A stretch of 64,000 nucleotides of DNA, taken from Mycobacteroides salmoniphilum (lineage in GTDB: Bacteria > Actinomycetota > Actinomycetes > Mycobacteriales > Mycobacteriaceae). The notes below the pieces were generated by a model, which was not told the DNA's origin, searched no databases, and saw nothing but the letters and a program-made list of their open reading frames with translations. The stretch's first letter is position 1; the number at the start of each line of letters is the position of its first letter. A program made the translations under genes and the position numbers. This document shows, piece by piece, positions 22,204 through 32,400 of the stretch. Location: contig NZ_CP024633.1 in assembly GCF_004924335.1 (NCBI RefSeq), forward strand, positions 2,170,001 to 2,234,000, read 5' to 3'.

Positions 22204-22811
22204 TCACATACCCTGCGGTCGCCAGCCTGGATCACGTCCCGACATGGCGAGCATGTGATCGAACTGTGGGGCATCCGGGGAAACCGCCCGCTGCGGGCCG
22301 AACAAACCCGGAATTCCGTCGTCGGAGGCGAGTGCACTGATGAACTCGTACAGGCCCGGATCGGTGCCCACCGGTAGGTCAAACGGCTGCCCGGTCGCGG
22401 CCGCCAAATCCCAGCCGTGCAGTACCAGTTCGTCGAGGGCCACCATCGCCACCTGGTCATGGCGCATGACGGTTCCCGCGATGGTCGACTCGCCATCCCA
22501 TGACCGAGGCTGCGCCCAGGTCTCGACGAGGTCGGCGAGACGTTGCGGCAACAAGGTCCGCCACTGCGGATCAAGGTCCTCGGTGAACGACGGGCCGGAG
22601 AGGTCGATACCGAGAGCCGCGGCCTCCTCGGGTTGGACGACGTACCGGAAGGCCGTCGACAGACCCATCAGGTGATTCAGCAGCGCACGCACCGTGAGTT
22701 CGGCGCGCAGGGAGTCGAGTTGTCCAGCGCGTCGTCCGACACCCCGGGAAGAAGCGCCTCCACGGCGGTAGCGGCAGGTTTCAAGCTGAACGGCGCGTCC
22801 ATATCCCACAT
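22204..22811 (-). pseudogene. TIGR03086/maleylpyruvate-isomerase family gene with frameshift
   Basis: The family (DinB-like fold, mycothiol-dependent isomerase relatives) normally has an N-terminus ending in the motif TPC-AE-TVRALLNHL. From ATG 22811 the frame reads MWDMDAPFSLKPAATAVEAL through DNSTPCA, which fits. The continuation ELTVRALLNHLMGLS is in a different frame. The shift lies at a (GC)3 run at 22703-22708 and equals two extra bases. The upstream frame hits a stop soon afterwards. The long open frame that starts further in lacks the true N-terminus. Either the gene is inactivated by dinucleotide slippage or the sequence carries an error. The C-terminal part (VALDELVLHGWDLAAATGQP) is normal. 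Confidence 0.75.
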
Positions 22812-22851
22812 CCTGCCGAAGGATCGCGCGAGAGAGACCGAATCCGTCCGA

Positions 22852-23835
22852 CTAGTCCTTGAACAGCGGGCGAAGAGTGTTGCCGATCAGTTCCACCACG
22901 CCGGGGACGTGCCCGTTCACGGTTGCGTTGAGGGTCACGGAGTCGATTCCCTGATCCAGAATCCGGGTTTGCACCTGCTCGGCGATTTCCTCCGGGCTAC
23001 CCACCAGGGTGCGTCCGAGTACCTGCGCCCGGACATCCTCGGGCAGGGTCTCCAGGTCAAGACCGTTTTTACGCAGCTGCTCAGCAGCCAGCTTCCACGC
23101 CGTCGCCGAGTCGTCATCGATGAACACCGAGAAGAAGGCAGAGGTCTCCAGTGTGGCCGGGTCACGCCCCGCCTCCTCGCAGCGCTGTCTTAGCACCGAC
23201 AGCTTGTGCGGGATCTCATCCAGCGAGCTGAGCAGATTGAGGTGATCGGCGTATTTGACCGCCAGACCGAACGTCTTCTTCTCGCCGCTGCCGCCGATCA
23301 TGATCGGTATGTTCGGGCGGATCCGCGGTTCGTTCAGCGCCGTCTCGGCGCGGTAGTACTTGCCTTCGAAGGTGGGGCGCTCACCGCGGAGCATGGGCGC
23401 AATGATCTCGAGCGCCTCGCTCAACCGCTCGAAGCGGTCGGTGAATGTGCCGAAATCGAACCCGAGCTGCTGGTGTTCCAGCTCGAACCATCCCGCACCG
23501 ATGCCCAGGATCGCTCGTCCACCGCTGACCACGTCGAGCGTGGTGACGGCCTTCGCGAGCAGGGTCGGGTTTCGGTAGGTGTTGCCGGTGACCAGCGTGG
23601 ACAGCTGAATGGTGCTGGTGGCACTCGCCAATGCGCCCAGGGCGGTGTAGGCCTCCAGCATGGGCTGATCAGGGGTGCCGATCATGGGCAGCTGATAGAA
23701 GTGATCCATCAGGAAGACCGTGTCGAAACCCGACGCCTCCGCTTCGCGCGCCTGATTGACGACGGTGGGGAAGAGTTCGGCAACGCTGGTGCCGTAGGAG
23801 AAATTGGGGATCTGATATCCGAGCCGAATGGTCAC
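22852..23835 (-). CDS. LLM-class F420/flavin-dependent oxidoreductase
   Basis: This 327-residue luciferase-like (beta/alpha)8 enzyme matches Rv1855c in position. Family segments are FDTVFLMDHFYQLP, IQLSTLVTGNTYRNPTLLAK and GGRAILGIGAGWFELEH, followed by IPIMIGGSGEKKTF. In mycobacteria such proteins mostly use coenzyme F420. The GTG at 23835 is the start. The substrate is unknown. It is followed by the frameshifted isomerase-family gene on the same strand after 40 bases. Confidence 0.88.
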   Translation of the reverse strand: MTIRLGYQIPNFSYGTSVAELFPTVVNQAREAEASGFDTVFLMDHFYQLPMIGTPDQPMLEAYTALGALASATSTIQLSTLVTGNTYRNPTLLAKAVTTLDVVSGGRAILGIGAGWFELEHQQLGFDFGTFTDRFERLSEALEIIAPMLRGERPTFEGKYYRAETALNEPRIRPNIPIMIGGSGEKKTFGLAVKYADHLNLLSSLDEIPHKLSVLRQRCEEAGRDPATLETSAFFSVFIDDDSATAWKLAAEQLRKNGLDLETLPEDVRAQVLGRTLVGSPEEIAEQVQTRILDQGIDSVTLNATVNGHVPGVVELIGNTLRPLFKD

Positions 23836-23931
23836 TCGGCCAGCCTACGCGCGATGCGCCAATGCGGCATTACGGTCTTGCCGCGCAAGGCAATTCGAGG
23901 ATCTGGAGCTGGAGTGCGCTCCAGCTCCAGA

Positions 23932-24615
23932 TTAGCTGACGCCGGCGGGGACGCCGCGGCTGACGTGCAGGGTCTGACCGGTGATGTGCCGCGCCTGGGG
24001 GCTGGTGAGGAACAACGCCAGCCGGGCGATCTCGGCGCCGACCAGATCTTGCGCATCCTCGGCGCTGTCGAGGCCGTCGTAGTTGGCTTCGGCCGATTGC
24101 CCGGGTGCGATGGTGTTGATGGTGATCCCGCGGGTGCCCATCCGCTCGGCCTGCTCGGCGGTCCACGCCGAGAGTGCGGCCTTGGCGGCAGTGGTTGCGC
24201 CCGATCGGTCACGAGTGCCCAATGTGCACAGGTTGACGATGGCCGCACCGGAACGCAGGTGGTCTCCGATGGCCTGCACCGTCAGCACGGCGGTCAGCAC
24301 GCTGGACTCGTACCGCGACAGCCAAGCCTCTCCGGTGTCGGTGAGGGTGCCCAGATGCGGGCCGGGCTCGCTCCAGACCGGGTTGGGGATGTTGACGATG
24401 GCATCGAGGTGCTGGGGGAACAGCTCGAGGTTCTCCTCCAGGCTGTCCGGGTCCGAGTTATCGCACACGATGGCGTCGACCTCGAGTTCCTTGGCGGCGA
24501 TCTCCAACTCATCGGCGTTGGGGCCGGTGATGACAACCCGATGGCCGGCGTTGCGGAACTCCGCCGCCACCGCCCGGCCGACCTCGTTAACCGCTCCGGT
24601 TACCAGTACGTCCAT
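23932..24615 (-). CDS. Short-chain dehydrogenase-like protein lacking the catalytic Tyr
   Basis: This 227-residue Rossmann-fold protein has TGAVNEVGRAVAAEF as the nucleotide-binding start, and corresponds to Rv1856c. At the usual YxxxK position the sequence is TTAAK in SGATTAAKAALSAWT, so the catalytic Tyr is replaced by Thr, and the usual Ser about 13 residues earlier is also not obvious. The Lys remains. It may be a non-catalytic or altered SDR. The C-terminus QTLHVSRGVPAG is normal for the family. It stands alone. Confidence 0.8.
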   Translation of the reverse strand: MDVLVTGAVNEVGRAVAAEFRNAGHRVVITGPNADELEIAAKELEVDAIVCDNSDPDSLEENLELFPQHLDAIVNIPNPVWSEPGPHLGTLTDTGEAWLSRYESSVLTAVLTVQAIGDHLRSGAAIVNLCTLGTRDRSGATTAAKAALSAWTAEQAERMGTRGITINTIAPGQSAEANYDGLDSAEDAQDLVGAEIARLALFLTSPQARHITGQTLHVSRGVPAGVS

Positions 24616-24810
24616 GGCGGTACCTTCCTTACCTTCCTGAAAGCCTTACCAATCCGCACCTGAAGCCAGGCCTGATCAGCTTGATCGTGACACAACCCGG
24701 ACCTCATACCCCGGATTTGGTGGCCGGGTCGCACGGGTTTGACGCCCAATATTACTGGACGGTAGCAATACCCTCGACCACCGTATATCGCCCGGGCGAC
24801 CGCTAGGGTT

Positions 24811-25641
24811 GTGGCGGTGACCAGCAGAGCGTGGATTCTCCCGACCAGCAGCGCGTGGAAACTTCTCGCCGCGGTTCTCCTCACGGGTTCGCTGGCCATG
24901 TCCGGCTGCGGCTCACGAACGACACCCGCCGACGGCGCGACGAACTCGTCGGCGGGCCCCGAGGCTGCCGCTGTCCGGCTACACGTACTGGCCGCCGCGT
25001 CGCTGCGCAAGGCGTTCACCGAGATCGGGAAGTCTTTCGAATCTACCCACGCCGGAACCACGGTCGAGTTCACCTTTGCCGGCTCCTCGGACCTGGTCAC
25101 GCAGCTCAGCCAAGGCGCCGAGGCCGACCTACTGGCCACCGCGGACTCGGCCAACATGGACAAGGCATGGAAGGCGCATGCGGTGATCAATCCCGTCGAC
25201 TTCGCCGCCAACTCGCTCACGATCGTTGCCGCCCCGGGTAATCCGAAGGGCATCGCGACCTTCGCCGACCTGGCGCGTCCGGGTCTCGACGTAGTGGTGT
25301 GCGCGCCGCAGGTACCGTGCGGTGCGGCCGCCGCCACGGCCTCCAAAGAGACTGGAGTGCAACTGAATCCGGTCAGCGAAGAGTCCTCGGTGACCGACGT
25401 GCTCAACAAGGTGATCGCGGGGCAAGCCGACGCCGGTCTGGTGTATGTCACCGATGCCAAGGCCGCCGGTGACAAGGTCACCGCCGTCACGTTTCCCGGG
25501 GCGCAGTCCATCGTCAACACCTATCCGATTGCGGTGACCACAAATTCACGCAATCCGGAACGCGCGAACCAGTTCATCGAAACCGTCACCGGGGACGTCG
25601 GACACAAGACTCTGGCGGCGGCGGGGTTCTCCGCGCCGTGA
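24811..25641 (+). CDS. modA: Molybdate ABC transporter, binding lipoprotein
   Basis: This 276-residue protein has a signal peptide ending in the lipobox MSGC near residue 33, followed by the ModA domain: [45 protein letters not shown] (in pieces) and [12 protein letters not shown]. It binds molybdate (or tungstate) outside the membrane. GTG 24811 or GTG 24817 is the start. It overlaps modB by 4 bases and corresponds to Rv1857. Confidence 0.93.
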   Translation: MAVTSRAWILPTSSAWKLLAAVLLTGSLAMSGCGSRTTPADGATNSSAGPEAAAVRLHVLAAASLRKAFTEIGKSFESTHAGTTVEFTFAGSSDLVTQLSQGAEADLLATADSANMDKAWKAHAVINPVDFAANSLTIVAAPGNPKGIATFADLARPGLDVVVCAPQVPCGAAAATASKETGVQLNPVSEESSVTDVLNKVIAGQADAGLVYVTDAKAAGDKVTAVTFPGAQSIVNTYPIAVTTNSRNPERANQFIETVTGDVGHKTLAAAGFSAP

Positions 25642-26435
25642 CTCCGGCGCCCGGTCTGCCCCGGTGGGTCTATCTGCCGGCGGCCATCGGGGCGGTGCTC
25701 ATCGTGCTGCCACTGCTGGCACTCGTGGTGAAGGCCGACTGGGTGCAGTTCCCGGCGCTGGTCACGAGCCCCGCCTCGCGGGCGGCGCTGGCGCTGAGCC
25801 TCAGGACATGCCTCGCGAGCACTGCGCTGTGCCTGCTGTTGGGGGTGCCGCTGGCCCTCGTGTTGGCCCGCGGGCCCGGGTGGCTGTCCCGGCTGCTGCG
25901 CCCGTTGATTCTGCTGCCCCTGGTGCTGCCACCGGTCGTCGGCGGTATCGCGCTGCTCTATGCCTTCGGCAAGCTGGGACTACTCGGGCACTACCTTGAC
26001 GCCGCCGGAATCCGAATAGCGTTTTCCACCTCCGCCGTGGTGCTGGCACAGACCTTCGTATCGCTGCCGTTCCTCGTCATCAGCCTTGAGGGTGCGCTGG
26101 TTACGACGGGGGAACGCTATGACCATGTGGCGGCCAGCCTGGGGGCACCCCCGACCACCGTCCTGCGTCGCGTATCGCTGCCACTGGTCATGCCGGCGCT
26201 GATATCGGGCACGGTGTTGGCCTTCGCGCGCTCGCTGGGTGAATTCGGTGCCACCTTGACGTTCGCGGGTTCACGGCAGGGCGTCACGCGCACCCTGCCG
26301 CTGGAGATCTACCTGCAGCGTGAATCCGATGCGCAAGCGGCCGTGGCGCTTTCGTTGCTTTTGGCGGCGGTGGCAGCGGTTGTCTTGGCCGTTGTCGGTG
26401 CACGGACCTGGCGCCCGGACGGGTGGCGGCGATGA
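25638..26435 (+). CDS. modB: Molybdate ABC transporter permease
   Basis: This 265-residue inner-membrane permease has about five or six hydrophobic helices and the cytoplasmic ABC-coupling loop [22 protein letters not shown] (EAA-type motif). GTG start within the modA stop. It ends overlapping modC (ATGA at 26432), so the three genes form one transcript, as in Rv1857-Rv1859. Confidence 0.92.
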   Translation: MTPAPGLPRWVYLPAAIGAVLIVLPLLALVVKADWVQFPALVTSPASRAALALSLRTCLASTALCLLLGVPLALVLARGPGWLSRLLRPLILLPLVLPPVVGGIALLYAFGKLGLLGHYLDAAGIRIAFSTSAVVLAQTFVSLPFLVISLEGALVTTGERYDHVAASLGAPPTTVLRRVSLPLVMPALISGTVLAFARSLGEFGATLTFAGSRQGVTRTLPLEIYLQRESDAQAAVALSLLLAAVAAVVLAVVGARTWRPDGWRR

Positions 26436-27499
26436 GCGAACTGCGATTCGACGCAGGACATTCCGGCCGCGGCGTGCAGGCTACATTCACCGTCGCGCCC
26501 GGAGAGACGCTGGCGATCGTCGGCCCCAATGGGGCCGGTAAGTCCACGTTACTCGGGCTCATCGCCGGACTGCTACGGCCCGATTCCGGTGAGATATGGC
26601 TCGGCGATCACGTGCTGACCAACTGTGCCACGGGCACTTTCGTCCCCACTCACCAACGACGCACGGCGCTACTGCTACAGGAGGCGTTGTTGTTCCCACA
26701 CCTGACGGTCGCGGGTAACGTCGAGTTCGGGATGCGCGGTAGGCGCCGCGACGAGGTGTCCGGCGCGCGTGAGCACTGGCTGGAATCGGTCGGTGCGCGC
26801 GATTTGGCGGGACGCCGACCCGGTGAACTGTCCGGGGGACAGGCGCAGCGGGTGGCCATCGCCCGCGCGCTGGCCGCCGAGCCCGAGCTGGTGCTGCTCG
26901 ACGAGCCGCTGTCCGGTCTCGACGCCGAGAGTGCGCCAGCCGTCCGGGCATTGCTCGGGCGGGTGCTGGGCCGCGACGGACAAAGCGCGCTGATCGTGAC
27001 GCACGACATCATGGATGCGGTAGCCATCGCCGACCGGGTGATGGTGCTGGACTCGGGTCGTATCGCTGAGTTGGGCGAAACCACCACAGTCTTGGCCCGG
27101 CCGACCAGCCAGTTTGGCGCTCGGTTCGCGGGCGTGAACCTCCTCGACGGCACCGTGGGCCAGGACGGCGCGCTACACGTCGACGACCTTGTCATCCATG
27201 GCGTGTGGTCCGGCATCGGAAGCCCCGTGCAGGGTCAGCGCGCCGTCGCGGTGTTCGGGCCGCGTGCTGTCGGCGTGCATCTGTCCCCACCAGGAGGTAG
27301 CCCGCGCAACGTCATTGCCGTATCTGTGACGACCTTGAGCGCCCATGCGGACACCGTGGTTGTAACGGCATCTGCGGGAGCCACGATATTCACGGCACAT
27401 ATTACCGCGGCCGCCGCGGCAGAACTCAAGCTGGCACCCGAGGCGTCGGCATACTTTGCCGTCAAGGCCCACGAGGTCGTCATTCAGGCGGCGCAATAG
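26432..27499 (+). CDS. modC: Molybdate ABC transporter ATPase
   Basis: This ATPase of about 355 residues starts at ATG 26432. Walker A is [11 protein letters not shown], the signature is [15 protein letters not shown], and Walker B is [16 protein letters not shown]-terminal extension of about 120 residues resembles the molybdate-binding TOBE domains of ModC. It powers ModAB. The molybdate is needed for the molybdopterin enzyme encoded at 29446. An in-frame start a few codons upstream (26423) is less likely because it would remove the tidy ATGA overlap. Confidence 0.92.
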   Translation: MSELRFDAGHSGRGVQATFTVAPGETLAIVGPNGAGKSTLLGLIAGLLRPDSGEIWLGDHVLTNCATGTFVPTHQRRTALLLQEALLFPHLTVAGNVEFGMRGRRRDEVSGAREHWLESVGARDLAGRRPGELSGGQAQRVAIARALAAEPELVLLDEPLSGLDAESAPAVRALLGRVLGRDGQSALIVTHDIMDAVAIADRVMVLDSGRIAELGETTTVLARPTSQFGARFAGVNLLDGTVGQDGALHVDDLVIHGVWSGIGSPVQGQRAVAVFGPRAVGVHLSPPGGSPRNVIAVSVTTLSAHADTVVVTASAGATIFTAHITAAAAAELKLAPEASAYFAVKAHEVVIQAAQ

Positions 27500-27673
27500 C
27501 TGGGGACGTGGATTTCGGTAGCCTTTGAAAGGAAACGTATGTTTGCTTCTGGTCAGCCAAACCCCTTGCCACCGCATCGAATGGTCGCGCAGTGGCGCCA
27601 CTGGCAGCGGTCGGCAAATCGGGCGCGCCGATTGCCGGTTAGGCTTGCACGTGCTGGACAAAACGGTACGTTC

Positions 27674-28726
27674 ATGGACATGCAGCAACCACGGGCAACA
27701 TCGGCGGGCAAGCGGGCGCACCAGGCACGAGTGATGGCGGCCGCTATCGCGGTCGCTTCGCTGTCCGGGGCAGGTGCCATCACGCTCGTCGCCGGACCGG
27801 TCACTCAGGCGCCGGCATCGGTGCGCACGGCGGATATCCACCTGGTGACAACCGACGCTCCTCCGCCGCCCGCAACGCCCGCTCCCGGTCAACCGGCACC
27901 CAATCCGGAGACTCCGACGACGGTGACGACACCTCCGCCTGGCGCACCCGCACCCGCGCCCACGCCGCCTCCGGCACCCGGCGCACCCGCGCCCGCGTCG
28001 CCGCCGGCACCCGGCGCGCCGGCAGACGGGGGACGCGTCAACAATGACCAAGGCGGATTCAGTTATGTTGTGCCGCAAGGCTGGGCGCAGTCGGATGCCC
28101 GCAGGCTCACCTACGGATCGGCGCTGCTGACCAATCCGGCCGCACCGAACGGAAGCATTCTGTTGGGTCGCCTCGACCTCAAGCTCTTCGCAGGCGCCGA
28201 GCCCGATAACCAGAAGGCGGCCCGCAGGCTGGCGTCGGATATGGGCGAGTTTTTCATGCCGTACCCGGGCAACCGCGTCAACCAGGAAGATCAGAGTTTC
28301 GAGGTGGCGGGCATGCCCGCGGCGTCCTCCTACTACGAGGTCAAATTCGACGACGCAGCCAAGGAGCCCGGCCAGATCTGGGCCGCGGCCGTGGGCAAGG
28401 GTAAAGATCGCTGGTTCATCGTCTGGCTCGGCACATCGGCCTCACCGGTGGACAAGGGCGTGGCCAAGGCCCTGACCGACTCGGTTCGCCCATGGACACC
28501 GCCCACTCCTGCCACGCCTCCGGCCGGGCAGCCCGCTGATCCCAACCAGCCGGCACCCCCGCCGGCTGACCCCAACCAGCCGCCGCCCCCGCCGGCCGAT
28601 CCGAACCAGCCGCCGCCACCTGCTCCCGCGGCACCGGGTGCACCGGCTCCCGAACCTGCTGCTCCCGGGCAGCCCGCGCCCCCGGCACCGCCTGCGGCGC
28701 CCCCGGCGCCTGGGGTCCCCGTCTAG
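27674..28726 (+). CDS. apa: Apa-type Ala/Pro-rich secreted protein (fibronectin-attachment family)
   Basis: This protein of about 350 residues has a signal-peptide-like N-terminus, a Pro/Ala-rich linker, a central folded domain (GGFSYVVPQGWAQSDARRL, MGEFFMPYPGNRVNQE, SSYYEVKFDDAAKEPGQIWAA in shorter pieces) and a long C-terminal tail of PPPADPNQP repeats. This is the layout of M. tuberculosis Apa (Rv1860), an O-mannosylated surface adhesin. The repeated ADPNQPPPPP units are a good place for length variation. Start: ATG 27674 gives the classic N-terminus, but ATG 27539, 135 bases upstream in frame, has a much better ribosome binding site (GAAAGGA, 5-base spacing). Confidence 0.88.
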   Translation: MDMQQPRATSAGKRAHQARVMAAAIAVASLSGAGAITLVAGPVTQAPASVRTADIHLVTTDAPPPPATPAPGQPAPNPETPTTVTTPPPGAPAPAPTPPPAPGAPAPASPPAPGAPADGGRVNNDQGGFSYVVPQGWAQSDARRLTYGSALLTNPAAPNGSILLGRLDLKLFAGAEPDNQKAARRLASDMGEFFMPYPGNRVNQEDQSFEVAGMPAASSYYEVKFDDAAKEPGQIWAAAVGKGKDRWFIVWLGTSASPVDKGVAKALTDSVRPWTPPTPATPPAGQPADPNQPAPPPADPNQPPPPPADPNQPPPPAPAAPGAPAPEPAAPGQPAPPAPPAAPPAPGVPV

Positions 28727-28732
28727 CTCTCG

Positions 28733-28784
28733 GCACAGTTCTGCCCACGACGATTCGATCGAATCGTCGTGGGCAGAACTGTGC
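28733..28784. terminator. 52-bp perfect palindrome after apa
   Basis: Two 26-base arms with no spacer are perfect reverse complements centred between 28758 and 28759; the outer part of each arm is GCACAGTTCTGCCCACGACG. It begins 7 bases after the apa stop codon, so as RNA it would be a very stable hairpin terminator. The length and perfection exceed an ordinary terminator. Confidence 0.85.
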
Positions 28785-28787
28785 TTC

Positions 28788-28955
28788 GGGTCGCGCACGG
28801 TATTTGTCATCCGCATCGGCGGCCCACACGATCAGCGTGGGCAAGGTGGCCAATGCGCTGACCCTGCCCTGGAGTTCGGTGAAGAACTCGGGGGCAGGGT
28901 CAAGTTCGCCGGGAAGCACAGCGGCAATGGCGACGCCGTCATTGCCGCGCTGTGT
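28788..28955 (-). pseudogene. Remnant of an alpha/beta-hydrolase C-terminal region
   Basis: The minus frame across this gap reads ELDPAPEFFTELQGRVSAL followed by PTLIVWAADADDKYRARPEA. That resembles the segment before the acid residue in haloalkane-dehalogenase-like hydrolases (PTLIVWGDxD). There is no start, no nucleophile elbow and no histidine end. The similarity stops where the palindrome begins. It looks like a decayed gene piece left between apa and the GlsB-like gene. Similarity is by eye only. Confidence 0.35.
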
Positions 28956-28979
28956 TGGCGAGTCGCGGCTTGGCGCTGA

Positions 28980-29255
28980 CTAGCTCTTGGTTTTTCCTGC
29001 GACGAACTTGTAGACGACCAACAGGAGCACCGCGCCAACCAACGCACCGAGGAAGGCGTGATTGATCGGCGGGGTAACCGTGAACTTGTGTGGGGCGAAC
29101 ACCAGACTTCCCAGCGTCCCGCCGACGTAACCACCGACGATGCCCAGCAACGCTGTGACGATCCAGCCGAAGTTCTCCTTGCCGGGCACGATCAATCGGG
29201 CGATCCAGCCAACGATCAGGCCAAGAATGATCATCCAAATGATGTTCAACACCAT
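28980..29255 (-). CDS. GlsB/YeaQ/YmgE-family small membrane protein
   Basis: This 91-residue protein has three hydrophobic helices and glycine-rich turns: IIWMIILGLIVGWIARLIVPG, WIVTALLGIVGGYVGG (given in parts) and FLGALVGAVLLLVVYKFV. This is the transglycosylase-associated/GlsB stress membrane family. It occupies the position of Rv1861. ATG start behind GAAGGAGC. Biochemical role is not known. Confidence 0.85.
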   Translation of the reverse strand: MVLNIIWMIILGLIVGWIARLIVPGKENFGWIVTALLGIVGGYVGGTLGSLVFAPHKFTVTPPINHAFLGALVGAVLLLVVYKFVAGKTKS

Positions 29256-29445
29256 GTCTAGCTCCTTCGAGGATGTGTACTACAGGAAACGAGCGTCAAC
29301 CGGTGCTGATGCTAGTAGAACACCTGGTTCGTCGGTGCTCTAACGACACGGCGCGGTCGAGCTCACCACCTCACGCACCATAGATCCTTGCGGTGAGGGC
29401 GCCGTGACAGCTGGATAACCTCGGCGGAAGAATTCGGGAATCTGC

Positions 29446-32400
29446 GTGACTCACTATGACGGGGTGACCGAACTGGGCGCGCCGCCCACCGCGCACCGCG
29501 CCGCCTGCTCGTATTGCGGTGTCGGCTGCGGTGTCGTCGTGCGTGCCGAGACGAGTTCGGCAGGTCCGGTCACCATCGCCACCGTAGAGGGCGATGCCCT
29601 GCACCCGAGCAATCATGGCCGCCTGTGCACCAAAGGCGCCACCCATGCGCAACTGATGGCCGCCGACGGACGCATGACGACGGCACATGTTCGTCCGGGC
29701 CGCGGGCAGGAGCCTGTTCCGGCGCCGTTGGCGGCGACAACCACCGAGGCGGGCCGGCGGTTACGCCAGATCCTCGACACTCACGGACCCGATGCGATCG
29801 CGTTGTACGTATCCGGTCAGATGAGCCTGGAGGCGCAGTACCTCGCCAACAAACTTGCGAAGGGCTACATCCGCACCACACAGATCGAATCGAACTCTCG
29901 TCTCTGCATGGCGAGCGCGGGCACCGGTTACACACAATCATTGGGGGCCGACGGGCCTCCCGGGTCGTACTCCGATATCGAGCAGAGCGACCTGTTCCTT
30001 GTCATCGGCGCCAACATGGCCGACTGCCATCCGATTCTGTTCCTACGCATGGCCGACCGGCTCGGCGGCGGAGCCCGATTGATCGTGGTCGACCCACGCC
30101 GTACCGCCACCGCCGAACGCGCCGATCTGTTCCTGCAGATCAGTCCGGGAACCGACCTGGCCCTGCTCAATGGCCTGTTGCATCTGCTCGTCGAAAACGG
30201 TGATATCGACTCCGAATTCATCGCCCAGCACACCGAGGGCTGGGCAGGAATGCCCGAGTTCCTCGCCAGCTACGCGCCGCCGGTGGTGGCGGCGATCACG
30301 GGGCTGGCCGAGGACGACATCCGCACCGCCGCCCGGTGGATCGGGGAGGCGCGCGAATGGATGACGTTGTGGACGATGGGCCTCAACCAGAGCACTCATG
30401 GCACCTGGAACACCAACGCCATCTGCAATATGCATTTGGCCACCGGGGCAATCTCTCGCCCCGGCAGCGGACCGTTCTCGCTGACCGGCCAGCCCAACGC
30501 GATGGGCGGTAGAGAAATGGGCTACATGGGGCCGGGGCTGCCGGGCCAGCGATCCGTGAAATCCGCCGCCGATCGAGACTTCGTCGAGAGGCAATGGGAA
30601 CTTGCGCCCGGGTCCCTTCGCACGGACTTCGGTGCCGGCACGGTCGATATGTTCGCGCAGATGGCCGCGGGAAACATCAAGGCATGCTGGATTATCTGCA
30701 CGAATCCCGTTGCTTCGGTGGCTAATCGGCAGAATGTAATCGACGGTCTGCAACGCGCCGAGCTGGTGATCACCCAAGACGCGTTCCTTGCTACGGCCAC
30801 CAACGACTACGCGGACATGTTGTTGCCCGCAGCCCTGTGGGCCGAATCCGATGGCGTATCGGTCAACTCGGAGCGCACGGTGACGCTGACCAACCGGGCC
30901 GCCGACGCACCGGGGGATGCCCAACCTGACTGGCGTTTGATCTGCGATGTCGCCACCGCGATGGGGTTCGGCGATGCGTTCGACTACTCCTCGAGTGAGG
31001 AGGTCTTCGAGGAGATCCGCGCATTCTGGAATCCGCGCACCGGGTATGACATGCGGGGCATGAGCTATACCCGGTTACGGCAAGGTCCGGTGCAATGGCC
31101 GTGCCCGCCCGAGAATGCGGGGGACCGTAACCCGATTCGCTACCTGAATGACGGAATCAGCCAGGACCTGTACGTCGATGAGAACGGCATCACGCCGCGG
31201 CTGGCGTTCCCCACCCCGTCTCGCCGGGCGGTGTTCCACGCCCGGGCGCATCGCGATCCCGCGGAACTCGCGGGCGACGGATACTCCATGATCCTGAATA
31301 CCGGTCGTTTACAGCATCATTGGCACACACTCACCAAGACTGGGCGCATCAAGGCCCTCGACCGGCTCCATCCGGCGCCCTTTGTGGAGATTCACCCGCG
31401 CGACGCCGTGACCCTCGGGATCACCGAGGGTGATGTTGTCGAAATCGCCTCGCGCCGCGGTAGTGCCGAGCTGCCCGCGATCATCAGCGACAGAACCAGG
31501 CATGGCAGCTGTTTCGTCCCCTTCCACTGGAATGACGCGCAGGGGCCGGGCCTGGCGATCAACGCGGTGACCAACGACGCCGTCGACCCGGATTCGCTGC
31601 AGCCCGAATTCAAGGTCAGCGCCGTCGCGCTGCGCCCCACCGGGCGGACAATTATCGATACCGCGCCCGACACGCACGTACAAGCGCTGGGGGACATCGC
31701 AATTCTGTGGACATCGCAGACCGGCAACGCCGAGACCGCGGCCACCTCGGTGCACAAGCTTCTGGCGGCGGCGGGGATCTCCGCGACGATCACCGCGATG
31801 GACGAGTGTGACCCCGCCGATCTCGCCGAGGTCCGTACGGCCGTGCTGATCGCCAGCAGCTTCGGCGAGGGCGGACCTCCCGATAACGGCGCGCGATTCT
31901 GGTCGACGCTCTCCGGCGAGACAAAACCCCTGAACCACATGCGTTATGCGGTGCTGGGATTCGGTGACCGCGCGTATGCGGATTTCTGCGGCCACGCGAA
32001 GGCACTCGATGCCCGCCTGCACGAGCTCGGCGCTACTCCAGTGCTTGGCCGGGTGGACGGCGAGGCCACCGACCGTTCGCTGGTCGCATCGTGGACCGCG
32101 GACCTCCTGGAGGCAATCGGGGAAGGCACCGCCGCCAGCACCGAGGCGGTCAAGCGATTGCGCGGCGACGGGCTGCCGGTGGCCGCGCCGGAGATATTCA
32201 CCCGCAACGCGCCCATTCTGGCTGCGTTGTCACATAACGAGATTCTGTCGGCGCCGGGGTCCGGCAAGGAAGTGCGGCGCATCGAGTTCGACCTGACCGG
32301 CCATGATGTCGACTACTCGGTGGGCGACGCGCTCGGGATCTATCCGACGAACCGCGATGAAGATGTCCAACGCTGGCTCGCCGCAACCGGTTTCGACGCA

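Noticed and set aside
23206..24663. Plus-strand open frame of about 485 codons
   Set aside because: Antisense to the LLM enzyme and the SDR and crosses their intergenic gap; translation lacks any motif.
27630..27650. Possible second IdeR box upstream of apa
   Set aside because: TTAGGCTTGCAC near 27640 matches only the first half of the iron box; the second half is absent.
28496..28720. Tandem repeat array in the apa 3' end as an independent element
   Set aside because: The repeats encode the PPPADPNQP tail of Apa and are explained by the protein.
29256..29445. Possible GlnR box upstream of the nitrate reductase fusion
   Set aside because: A GTAC then GAAAC pair near 29275-29290 has the wrong spacing (8 instead of 9 between AC pairs), so I did not call it.
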